Shown here in pieces: positions 16,806 through 24,611 of a DNA stretch of 64,000 nucleotides; positions within the stretch are counted from its first letter, which is position 1; the number at the start of each line of letters is the position of its first letter. Both the position numbers and the translations under genes were made by a program. Source of the stretch: Chloroflexota bacterium (GTDB lineage: Bacteria; Chloroflexota; Anaerolineae; Anaerolineales; Villigracilaceae); the NCBI GenBank assembly GCA_029782225.1, contig JAKOVF010000440.1:55635-119634 (forward strand). Reading direction: 5' to 3'. The notes below the pieces were generated by a model. That model did not search any database, was not told the DNA's origin, and was given only the letters and a program-made list of their open reading frames with translations.

Positions 16806-18356
16806 ATGAACGCTCATTCCCCTGCCAGAACATCCTTTTTCTCGTCTCGCGCCTCGTGGATCGCCGCTTTGCTCATCATTTTTGGCCTGGGACTTGCGAT
16901 TCGTCTGTACGACCTGACTGATCTTCCCCTCGATTTTCATCCGACACGCCAGGTGCTCGCTGCGCTCAAGGCACGCGGCATGTATTACCAGACTCTCAAG
17001 GACATGCCTGCCGAGCAGCGTGAGTTCGCCATCCAGCAATGGAAAGTTCGTGCGGAGATAGAGCCGGAGATCCTGGAGCGCCTGGTCGCTTTCACATACC
17101 AATTCACGGGGGAAAAACTCTGGGTCGCAAGAATTTACTCATCCATTTTCTGGATGATCGGCGGGACCTTCCTTTTCCTCCTCGCCTGTGACCTCACCTC
17201 CACGGATGGTGCGCTCGCGGCTGTGGCAATTTATCTCTTCCTCCCCTATGCGGTCACTGCCAGCCGCAGCTTCCAGCCCGACCCGCTCATGGTCATGTTC
17301 ATCATTCTTTTCTGGTGGGCAGTTTATAAATGGTCTTCCCTTCTCCCAAATTTGGGAGAAGGGTCAGGGACGAGGGTCTGGCTCCTCCCTCTCCTCGCCG
17401 GCCTCTTCGGCGGTCTTGCCATCCTCGTCAAATTCGTCGCCGCGTTCTTTGTCATTGGCGGCGGGCTTGGTGCGGTGCTGGGGTGTGAGCCCTTTCGCAA
17501 AACGGTGCGCAGGCCGCAGGTCTATGTGATGACCGTTCTGGGAATCCTGCCCGGCGCGGCCTACATTGTCTACGGCGTCTGGATCGCTGGCTATCTCGGT
17601 CAGCAGTTCGGCGGACGCTTCATCCCTTCTCTCTTTCTTAGCCCATCCTATTATCTTGGCTGGATCGAGATGTTGAACGCAGTGATCGGCGGCGTGACGT
17701 TGATGCTGGCGCTGCTCGGATTATTTTTTCTGCGCCAGGAAAAGCTCCGCTTCCTGCTCGCGCTTTGGGCCGCTTATGCTCTCTTTGGCATTGTCTTCAA
17801 CTATCACATTTCCTCCCACGACTATTACTCCCTGCCATTGATCCCCGTCGCCGCACTGTCTCTTGCGCCGCTCGCGGACTGGTTCTTGATCCAGCTTGCC
17901 AGGCTCACCTCAGGCTGGACACGCCTTGCCACCTATGGCCTTCTGCTTTTCGGCGTTTCTGCCTCGCTGCTCAATACCCGCGCCGAGATGAAATCGATCG
18001 ATTATCGCCCTCAAGCTGGGATGTGGGCTGAGATCGGCCAGCAGATGGGTGACTCAAAAGCCGCAGGTTTGACTCCCGATTACGGCACGAGCCTTGCCTA
18101 CTGGGGCTGGAAGAATATTGAATCGTGGCCGACCTCCGGTGATATGATTTACCATGCGGACCTGCGTCAGGCCAAACTTGACTTCGAAAAGCGTTTCAAC
18201 GATATTGCGGCCTCGAAGGATTTGTTCGTGGTAACCGATTTCGCTGACCTGAACCGTCAGCCTCTCCTGAAAGAAAAACTGTATTCCACGTATTCGATTT
18301 TCTCGGAGGGCGAGGGATACATCATCTTCAATCTTCATTCCACGGATTCGCCTTAA
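16806..18356 (+). CDS. ArnT/PMT-like membrane glycosyltransferase, copy 2
   Basis: A 516-residue GT-C protein and paralog of the one at 13245. Shared features are DLTDLPLDFHPTRQ in the first loop and ASRSFQPDPLM near 152. A soluble C-terminal domain has the shared YGTSLAYWGWKNIESWP-type block. The frame is open up to 16698, but the ATG at 16806 gives the paralog-like N terminus. A 26-base perfect palindrome lies in frame at the site where copy 1 carries a different repeat. It probably transfers a sugar from a polyprenyl carrier at the outer membrane face. It is followed after one base by the next gene. Confidence 0.82.
   Translation: MNAHSPARTSFFSSRASWIAALLIIFGLGLAIRLYDLTDLPLDFHPTRQVLAALKARGMYYQTLKDMPAEQREFAIQQWKVRAEIEPEILERLVAFTYQFTGEKLWVARIYSSIFWMIGGTFLFLLACDLTSTDGALAAVAIYLFLPYAVTASRSFQPDPLMVMFIILFWWAVYKWSSLLPNLGEGSGTRVWLLPLLAGLFGGLAILVKFVAAFFVIGGGLGAVLGCEPFRKTVRRPQVYVMTVLGILPGAAYIVYGVWIAGYLGQQFGGRFIPSLFLSPSYYLGWIEMLNAVIGGVTLMLALLGLFFLRQEKLRFLLALWAAYALFGIVFNYHISSHDYYSLPLIPVAALSLAPLADWFLIQLARLTSGWTRLATYGLLLFGVSASLLNTRAEMKSIDYRPQAGMWAEIGQQMGDSKAAGLTPDYGTSLAYWGWKNIESWPTSGDMIYHADLRQAKLDFEKRFNDIAASKDLFVVTDFADLNRQPLLKEKLYSTYSIFSEGEGYIIFNLHSTDSP
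17338..17363. repeat. 26-base perfect palindrome inside a coding sequence
   Basis: CCCTTCTCCCAAA is followed directly by its exact complement TTTGGGAGAAGGG. In frame it encodes LLPNLGEG within a loop of the ArnT-like protein. Its position matches that of the repeat at 13765 in the paralogous gene. Confidence 0.75.
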
Positions 18357-18357
18357 T

Positions 18358-19809
18358 ATGTCTGTTTCAACATCAAAGCCAACATTCAACCTTTTCGCTT
18401 TTTCTGTCTGGCTCATTACTATGGCTTCCGGCTTCGCGCTGTTAGTCTATGCTTATCTGGGGACATTCTCCCGTCATATGGCCGATGACTATTGCAGTGT
18501 GGGTTTCATCCGGACGAATTTCTTCTCTGCCCTCTGGCATAATTATTTGACCGTATCAGATCGTTACAGCAACTTCATGTTGATCGCATTCAGCGAATGG
18601 ACTTCATCGAATAGTATTGCCATTCTGCCCGCCTTAATGATTATCCTCTGGGTTCTGGGGCTGGTATGGTTACTGAATGAGTCGCTTCGTTTTGCCGGGC
18701 AGACCTGGCCGAAGATGATGATCTGGTCTCTGGCTCTCCTGCTGGTTTTCTTTGCGCTTCTCCAGGCGCCGAATCGGTTCCAGACTTTATACTGGCGCTC
18801 CTCCATCGCGACTCATCTGGCGCCTTTGGTGTTGATGCCCTATTTCGCAGCTTTTCTTATTCGATCTTTATCTTCTGCGCGAAACGTCCCACCTGCATTC
18901 TGGATGTACCCGCTTGCCTTCCTGCTTGCTTTTCTTCTCGGTGGGTTCTCCGAGCCGACGGTGCTCATCATGATCACACTGCTTGGCCCGGGCTTTTTAT
19001 CTGCCTGGGTCTGGATCAAATCTCCGCCGCGTCCTGCCAGCCTCTGGTTGCTGGGTCTCTCGCTTGCCGGGGCCGTCACGGCGCTCGCAGTGATGGCTGC
19101 TGCACCAGCGAATTCCCTCCGCCTCGGCGATCCTCCCCCGGCCCTTCCAATCCTCGTCGAACGTTCCTTCCGTTTTGGTTTTGACTTCACCCTCAACTCG
19201 ATCAGAACCCTTCCGTTGCCGACGTTCTTCAACGTCATTACCCCTCTCTTAATTTTCCTTGGCTGGAGGGCTGCTCCTGCCTCCGCTTTGACACAAGTCC
19301 TGCGGAAACGTCTGGTCTATGGCATCATTCTTCTGCCAGTGCTCGCGTATCTGCTGATCGTTGCCAGTTTCGCTCCCAGCGTCTATGGACAATCCTATCC
19401 CGTGGAGCGGGCACGCTTCGCCGGCCAGGTGATTCTCGTTACAACGCTGATGATGGAAGGCGCTATACTCGGAATACTGTTCGCCGCCTGGAAACCGCGT
19501 GTGCTGGAGTGTTTTCCACGGTCCACCATCGCTGTATTCTTCCTTATCCTCACAGCCGTTTATCCCCTGCGCGCGGCGCTGCTTACTCTGAACGATGTGC
19601 CTGGCTATCGAGCCCGCGCACAGGCCTGGGATCAGCGCGACACGCAGATCCGTTCCCTACGCGCGGAAGGTCAAACAGACCTGACAGTCTTTCAGTTCGA
19701 CGGCGTTGATGGTGTGAAGGAATTGGACGTCGATCCGGACCATTGGATCAACCGCTGCGCCGCGCAATACTATGGTGTGAATTCCATTCGCGCCATCACA
19801 GATAAATGA
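18358..19809 (+). CDS. Polytopic membrane protein (DUF6056-like)
   Basis: A 483-residue protein with about eleven hydrophobic helices. After the first helix an extracellular loop carries SRHMADDYCSVGF, an acidic pair placed as in GT-C glycosyltransferases. The APNRFQTLYWRSSIATH block resembles the DUF6056 family found in polysaccharide loci. A glycosyltransferase role is likely from fold and context, but no close motif proves it. It starts one base after the ArnT-like stop and overlaps the next gene by four bases. Confidence 0.7.
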   Translation: MSVSTSKPTFNLFAFSVWLITMASGFALLVYAYLGTFSRHMADDYCSVGFIRTNFFSALWHNYLTVSDRYSNFMLIAFSEWTSSNSIAILPALMIILWVLGLVWLLNESLRFAGQTWPKMMIWSLALLLVFFALLQAPNRFQTLYWRSSIATHLAPLVLMPYFAAFLIRSLSSARNVPPAFWMYPLAFLLAFLLGGFSEPTVLIMITLLGPGFLSAWVWIKSPPRPASLWLLGLSLAGAVTALAVMAAAPANSLRLGDPPPALPILVERSFRFGFDFTLNSIRTLPLPTFFNVITPLLIFLGWRAAPASALTQVLRKRLVYGIILLPVLAYLLIVASFAPSVYGQSYPVERARFAGQVILVTTLMMEGAILGILFAAWKPRVLECFPRSTIAVFFLILTAVYPLRAALLTLNDVPGYRARAQAWDQRDTQIRSLRAEGQTDLTVFQFDGVDGVKELDVDPDHWINRCAAQYYGVNSIRAITDK

Positions 19810-20729
19810 ACGATTCTCATACCCCCATCCTTGTCACCGGCACTCATCGCAGCGGCACTACCTGGGTCGGCAAAATGCTGGCCGCGAACGCGGATACCGC
19901 CTACATCAGTGAGCCGCTCAATGTGCTTCATCGCCGCGGCGTTTTTCGTGCGCCGGTCAAGCACTGGTATACCTACATAACCAGCGAGAACGAGTCTGAA
20001 TACCTGCCTGCATTCAAAGAGCTGCTGGATTTTGAATATCATTTCTGGCTTGAAATTTTTTCTATCCGGTCCCGCAAGGATTTCCTGCGCATGGGACGCG
20101 ACTTCCGCACTTTCTTCATCGGCAGCATGCATGGACAGCGCCCGCTGCTCAAGGATCCGTTCGCTGCGTTCTCTGCGCCATGGTTTGCGGAAAAACTAAA
20201 ATGTCAGGTTGTTGTCACGGTCCGCCATCCTGCCGCGTTTGCCAGCAGCCTCAAACGCCTCAACTGGCCCTTCGATTTCCATAATCTGCTCGATCAACCT
20301 GCCCTGATGCGAGATCATCTCGAAGCAGACCGCGCCGAAATGGAAGTGATTCCGGCCGATGACATCATCGCGCAGTCTGCATTGCTCTGGCGGCTGATCT
20401 ATCGCGTCATCCATGAGACTTGTAGCCTGCATCCCGATTTCAAAGTGGTCCGCCACGAAGATCTATCCCTCGACCCGGTCTCAGGGTATAAAGACTTGTA
20501 CGGATCGCTGGGGCTCAACTTCACTGAAAAAGTAAAAAACACCATTCTCAACTCCAGCAGTTCCGAAAACCCGAAAGAGCTATCCAGAAAGAAAACACAT
20601 TCTGTCAGACTTGATAGCCAGGCAAATCTCGATAACTGGAGAAAGCGCCTCACCGCGGATGAGATCGCTCGCATCCGGCAAATTACCGAACCTGTCTCCT
20701 CTATCTTCTACGCTGATCAAGAATGGTAG
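19806..20729 (+). CDS. Sulfotransferase family protein
   Basis: A 307-residue PAPS-dependent sulfotransferase-like enzyme. The 5'-phosphosulfate loop is TGTHRSGTTWVGKML (about 11-25) and the 3'-phosphate site is VTVRHPAAFASS (about 138-149). The C-terminal part ends with helices typical of the family. Compared with the enzyme at 809 it belongs to a different subgroup (THRSGTT rather than PKSGTH), so it should act on a different acceptor. Translation is coupled to the membrane protein upstream through an ATGA overlap. A carbohydrate target is inferred from the neighbours. Confidence 0.82.
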   Translation: MNDSHTPILVTGTHRSGTTWVGKMLAANADTAYISEPLNVLHRRGVFRAPVKHWYTYITSENESEYLPAFKELLDFEYHFWLEIFSIRSRKDFLRMGRDFRTFFIGSMHGQRPLLKDPFAAFSAPWFAEKLKCQVVVTVRHPAAFASSLKRLNWPFDFHNLLDQPALMRDHLEADRAEMEVIPADDIIAQSALLWRLIYRVIHETCSLHPDFKVVRHEDLSLDPVSGYKDLYGSLGLNFTEKVKNTILNSSSSENPKELSRKKTHSVRLDSQANLDNWRKRLTADEIARIRQITEPVSSIFYADQEW

Positions 20730-20742
20730 AGTTATTCTTCGC

Positions 20743-20836
20743 CCTGCGAAGTCCCAGTGTTCTTCTGGGAAGCGGAGTGAAAAGAAGTCGAAGGACCGCT
20801 GATCACTAATCGCTGTTCACTGAAAACTGATCACTG
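20743..20836. repeat. Repeat-rich spacer
   Basis: The spacer between the sulfotransferase and the next glycosyltransferase holds a TCCCAG/CTGGGA hairpin (20752-20770) and a GCGGAGTGAAAAGAAGTCGA tract like the element at 51988. It also holds two copies of CTGATCACT, the second running up to the start codon at 20837. No gene is encoded. Confidence 0.5.
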
Positions 20837-21604
20837 ATGACTGACCCACTGGTTTCCATCATCACTCCCTCGTTCAATCAGGCGCACTATCTCGAAGCGA
20901 CCATCCAGTCCGTGCTCGGACAGGACTACCCGCGCATCGAATACCTCATTGTGGATGGCGGCTCGACCGATGGAAGCGTTGACATCATCCAAAAATACCT
21001 GAGCAAGATTGCCTGGTGGATCAGCGAGAGGGACAAAGGCCAGACCGATGCCATCAACAAAGGCTTTGCGCGCGCCAAAGGGGATATCTTTGCCTGGCTC
21101 AACTCTGACGATACCTACAACCCGGGTGCGGTCAGTGCGGGGGTGAAGTATCTAACTGAACATCCCGAGGTCGGCATGGTCTACAGTGACTGCAATTATG
21201 TGGATGAAGAAGGCCGAGTTATCGGTCAATTTCCCGCCGCGCAAACGGACTACCAGCGCCTGCGACAGGGATATGTTCATATTCCGCAGCAAACCATGTT
21301 CTTCCGCGCCAAATACTGGCAGGAACTTGGCCCGCTCGATCCATCCTTTTACTTCGCCATGGACTATGACCTGTGGACCCGTATTGCCAGACAGGCACCC
21401 CTAAAATACGTCCAGGGTCAGACCTGGGCAAATTTCCGCATCCACGGCTCAGGCAAGACCACTGCCGCCGATGACCGCTGCTGGCCCGAGATGCTCCGCG
21501 TCCATTACCGCGACGGCGGCAGCTTCTTTTCGACAATTGTGGCAAAATATTATCTGAGAAAACTCATTGGTCCCCTCTGGAAACGGCGTATCAGACCGGC
21601 CTAG
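20837..21604 (+). CDS. Family-2 glycosyltransferase
   Basis: A 255-residue GT-A enzyme. It has VSIITPSFNQAHYLE, VDGGSTDGS, and AWLNSDDTYNPG for the metal site. The FAMDYDLWTRIA block holds the catalytic-side Asp. It is closely similar to the enzyme at 14756 over the first 130 residues but lacks about 50 residues at the C terminus. No membrane segment is present. It probably adds a sugar on the cytoplasmic face to a lipid-linked chain. Confidence 0.87.
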   Translation: MTDPLVSIITPSFNQAHYLEATIQSVLGQDYPRIEYLIVDGGSTDGSVDIIQKYLSKIAWWISERDKGQTDAINKGFARAKGDIFAWLNSDDTYNPGAVSAGVKYLTEHPEVGMVYSDCNYVDEEGRVIGQFPAAQTDYQRLRQGYVHIPQQTMFFRAKYWQELGPLDPSFYFAMDYDLWTRIARQAPLKYVQGQTWANFRIHGSGKTTAADDRCWPEMLRVHYRDGGSFFSTIVAKYYLRKLIGPLWKRRIRPA

Positions 21605-21654
21605 TCATCGAGTCTCCAATTTCTAATTCCAATTGCCTCGCGCATACCTCTCAC

Positions 21655-22287
21655 ATGCAGCCCCTCCTTGTTTCCCCCTCCCTCGACGACCTTATCCGCC
21701 TGCTCCGCGCCTGGCGCTTCTGGGTTTTGGGGGCAGTCGTCGGCGCGTTGATTGGGGCGGCGTTCTATTTCATCGTTCCGCCGCCATATCGTGCCCGCGC
21801 GACTGTCAATGTGGATTTCAACCTTGAGCAGGCCTGGCCTAAAGACACGGATCGCCAGCAGTTCTACTATCTCGAGCGCGAGACGCGCAAACTGGAAGAG
21901 ATTGCCTGGTCTGATCCAGTCATGAATCAGGTATCGTCGCAGTTCAGTATTCCAGTGGAAGAATTGCGCGGGGGCAAGCTGCAACTGAGCCAACCTGCCG
22001 AAGCCGGCTGGCATTTCTACGCCGACGACCGCGACCCGCTGTTGGCTGCTTCCCTTGCATCCGCATGGGCCACAGCTTTCATCGTCAAGGCGAATGACGA
22101 GATCCGGGCTGGCAACGTCAACGAATTTGTGACGCTGGGACTCACCCAATCCGCCAATTTGCCAATCACCCGCAGTGTGCCCCTGAGTAGATATTTGCTC
22201 GCAGGTTCTGCCGTTTTTCTCACGCTGGCTGTATTTGCTGTATTGTTTATCAGGCCTCAGGGCCAGGGGGATTCCAAAGTCTCCTGA
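21655..22287 (+). CDS. Wzz-like chain-length/polysaccharide co-polymerase
   Basis: A 210-residue protein with two membrane helices at the ends (about 22-42 and 180-200) and a periplasmic domain between, the layout of Wzz/PCP proteins. The first helix is followed by a Pro-rich PPPYRARATVNV segment, which is typical. There is no C-terminal tyrosine kinase domain, so it is like the Wzz type rather than the Wzc type. It should set the chain length of the polymer assembled by the following ligase/polymerase-like protein. The last codons and the TGA stop lie within a palindromic repeat. Confidence 0.8.
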   Translation: MQPLLVSPSLDDLIRLLRAWRFWVLGAVVGALIGAAFYFIVPPPYRARATVNVDFNLEQAWPKDTDRQQFYYLERETRKLEEIAWSDPVMNQVSSQFSIPVEELRGGKLQLSQPAEAGWHFYADDRDPLLAASLASAWATAFIVKANDEIRAGNVNEFVTLGLTQSANLPITRSVPLSRYLLAGSAVFLTLAVFAVLFIRPQGQGDSKVS

Positions 22288-22294
22288 CTTTGGA
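22273..22294. repeat. Palindromic element across the wzz-like stop codon
   Basis: TCCAAAGTC (22273-22281) and GACTTTGGA (22286-22294) pair perfectly around a TCCT loop. The stop codon of the Wzz-like gene is TGA at 22285-22287, inside the element. The layout TCCAAnnnC-TCCW-GnnnTTGGA is shared with the element at 52895. Confidence 0.65.
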
Positions 22295-22346
22295 GCGAAC
22301 TGGCAACTCCCAACGTCGGGAGACGTCGGACTCCGTCAATGAACCA

Positions 22347-23798
22347 ATGAAAAACTCTGTATTCTCTGTGGCTAACATCTCTCACATCCTCTGGGCTGCG
22401 GCTCTGCTCACGTTGCCAGTGACCAGTTTTCGCTGGTTCCCTTTCCTCGGAGAGAGCACTCTGGTGCGCCCACTGTCGTTGTATCCGCTTGCGATTCTTT
22501 TTCCGCTTTTGTTAATTCAAGCATGGCGAAAAAAGATCACTCTGAATTGGGCAGGTGCGTTGATCCCTCTTGGGGCGTTTGTCCTCCTCGTTTTTGCGGC
22601 GACCAGCTTCGGGGTCCTGACGGATCCGCTGCCGTTGCGCGGGCAAACCTACGACGGCCGCGCAGTCCGCGCACTGGCGACCCTCCTCATCGGCCTGGTC
22701 TTCTTTATCTGCTCCGTGTGGATGAATCGAGATGAAAAAGATTTCCGCTTTTCGGTGAAGTGGATCCTCGCCGGCCTGTGTCTCGACATTGCGTGGAGCG
22801 GACTGCAGGCAGTAACGTTTTATGCGCACTTGCTTCCCAGGGAGATGGTCACGCACTGGCAGCTTGCATTTTCGATGCGCGAACTCGTCCGCACCAATCG
22901 GATTTCAGGATTAGCCTATGAGCCTGCGTGGCTTGCAGGTCAACTGGCTACAACATTCATCCCATTACTCTTTGCTGCCGTGCTGACCAATTTCCGCATC
23001 ACGCGGCTGAAATGGCTTGAGCCGGTGTTGTTGGCCCTGTGTGTACTTGTCGTGTTTGCCACCTACTCACGCGGCGGACTGTTGACCACCTTCGCCGCGG
23101 CAGGCCTCACCTTTTTATTGCTTGGCCGCGGAATCATCCGGGCGCTCTGGAATTGGTTTATCGGCGGCTTTCGCAGTCGCACCATGGATCTATTGTTCCG
23201 TATCGGTATTGTTGTTGTGGTCATTGGTGTGATCGCAGGCGCCTTCTTGTTTCTCAATCAGAAGGCTTTCTTCCGCCGCATGTGGCAATTCACCAATATT
23301 ACCAACCTGACCGAATACATGGTGAATATCAATGCTGGCGCTCGCAGTGCTTATTCGACTGGAGCACTCGCCGCGTTCCAGAAATATCCATGGACGGGCA
23401 CCGGACTCGGTGCCAGCGGGTTCTATATTTACCAGAACTTGCCAGATTGGGCGATGACCACCGTGCCTGAAATTGCGAAGCAACTAGATCCCACCAATCG
23501 CTTGTATCCGAATCCCAAAAACCTTTACGTGCGCCTGCTCGCCGAAACGGGCCTGATCGGTTTCTTCCTGTTCCTGGCATTTCAATTCTATGTGCTCGGC
23601 GATATGCTGTCGCTTCTGATGCGAAGGGAGACGTGGGCGCGCTTCGCGGTTGTGGCTGGAGTATTTGCATGGCTTGCCGTCGCATTTTATAATTTCACCC
23701 AAGACTCACTGGCAACGCCAAACATCTGGATCATCCCGGGGATTTTGGTGGGGCTGTCTGCTGCTGTCGCCGAGGATGGCGACCAGAGCAGGATTTAG
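22347..23798 (+). CDS. O-antigen ligase/polymerase-like membrane protein
   Basis: A 483-residue protein with about eleven or twelve helices and a large loop near residues 320-390, the Wzy/WaaL layout. The loop begins NAGARSAYSTGALAAF and includes YPWTGTGLGASGFY, the common GxG-type core of the Wzy_C domain. It would join or polymerise lipid-linked repeat units outside the membrane. The frame is open to a TTG at 22290, but that region is repeat sequence, and the ATG at 22347 precedes the first helix. The position after the Wzz-like gene supports a role in polymer assembly. Confidence 0.8.
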   Translation: MKNSVFSVANISHILWAAALLTLPVTSFRWFPFLGESTLVRPLSLYPLAILFPLLLIQAWRKKITLNWAGALIPLGAFVLLVFAATSFGVLTDPLPLRGQTYDGRAVRALATLLIGLVFFICSVWMNRDEKDFRFSVKWILAGLCLDIAWSGLQAVTFYAHLLPREMVTHWQLAFSMRELVRTNRISGLAYEPAWLAGQLATTFIPLLFAAVLTNFRITRLKWLEPVLLALCVLVVFATYSRGGLLTTFAAAGLTFLLLGRGIIRALWNWFIGGFRSRTMDLLFRIGIVVVVIGVIAGAFLFLNQKAFFRRMWQFTNITNLTEYMVNINAGARSAYSTGALAAFQKYPWTGTGLGASGFYIYQNLPDWAMTTVPEIAKQLDPTNRLYPNPKNLYVRLLAETGLIGFFLFLAFQFYVLGDMLSLLMRRETWARFAVVAGVFAWLAVAFYNFTQDSLATPNIWIIPGILVGLSAAVAEDGDQSRI

Positions 23799-23806
23799 GA
23801 GCATTG

Positions 23807-24535
23807 ATGATCGTTCTTTCCGTCGGTATGCCGCGCGCCGGTTCGGGCTGGCATTACAACCTCATTCACGACCTCATGGACGCGGCCGGTGCAACCGATG
23901 TGCGCGATATCCGCGAGAAATACCATTTGCAGAACATCCTCACGGAAGTGAACTGCAACATTGGCGTACTCTCGTGGCGCAGACTGGCGATGGTGGCCGT
24001 GCCTGCGCTGATGGGCAACACCTTTGTAATCAAGGCGCACTCGGGACCCAGCTCAGCCTCGCGTCTGCTCTCGACTCTGGGCCTGCTGCGGGCCACATAC
24101 ATTTACCGCGACCCGCGCGATGCCATGCTCTCCGCCTTTGATTATGGTCAGCGTGCACTTGCAAAGGGACATCCCAATGCCTTTTCTCACATTTCTGATT
24201 TTCAGAAAAGCGTGGACTTTATGATGGAGTATGTCCACATCTGGGAAAAGTGGATGGCTGAGAAGAACGTGCTTGTCGCTCGTTACGAAGATTTGCTGAC
24301 GAGCTATGACGCGGAAGCTGCCAGACTGGTGGAATATCTCAAATTGGACGGGAGCAGGCCGGAGGTCCGCGCCGTAATCGAGAAATATCGCCCCGGAGCC
24401 AATGACGGGCAGCAGGGCCTGCATTTTTACAAGGGGAAGATTGGCCGGTTCCGCACATCCTATACAAATGACCAGCAGGCAGTCCTGCGGGATAAGCTCA
24501 AAGCCTATTTGCCCCGTATGGGCTACGATGCCTAG
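23807..24535 (+). CDS. Sulfotransferase domain protein
   Basis: A 242-residue sulfotransferase. LSVGMPRAGSGWHYNLI (about 4-20) is the phosphosulfate loop, with PRAGSGW replacing PKSGTTW. YRDPRDAMLSAFDYG (about 99-113) binds the 3'-phosphate, and the C-terminal KGKIGRFRTSYT is the RKGxxGxW-like cofactor segment. The ATG at 23807 follows AGGAG at a good distance. It is the third sulfotransferase of the region and directly follows the polymerase-like gene, which suggests sulfation of the finished polymer or of its precursor. Confidence 0.82.
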   Translation: MIVLSVGMPRAGSGWHYNLIHDLMDAAGATDVRDIREKYHLQNILTEVNCNIGVLSWRRLAMVAVPALMGNTFVIKAHSGPSSASRLLSTLGLLRATYIYRDPRDAMLSAFDYGQRALAKGHPNAFSHISDFQKSVDFMMEYVHIWEKWMAEKNVLVARYEDLLTSYDAEAARLVEYLKLDGSRPEVRAVIEKYRPGANDGQQGLHFYKGKIGRFRTSYTNDQQAVLRDKLKAYLPRMGYDA

Positions 24536-24611
24536 GAATTTTGCAAAGGTGTAATTCATCTGTAACCTGCAAGCGCTGCCGGTGTACAATAATTTGTTAT
24601 GATAAGGAACT

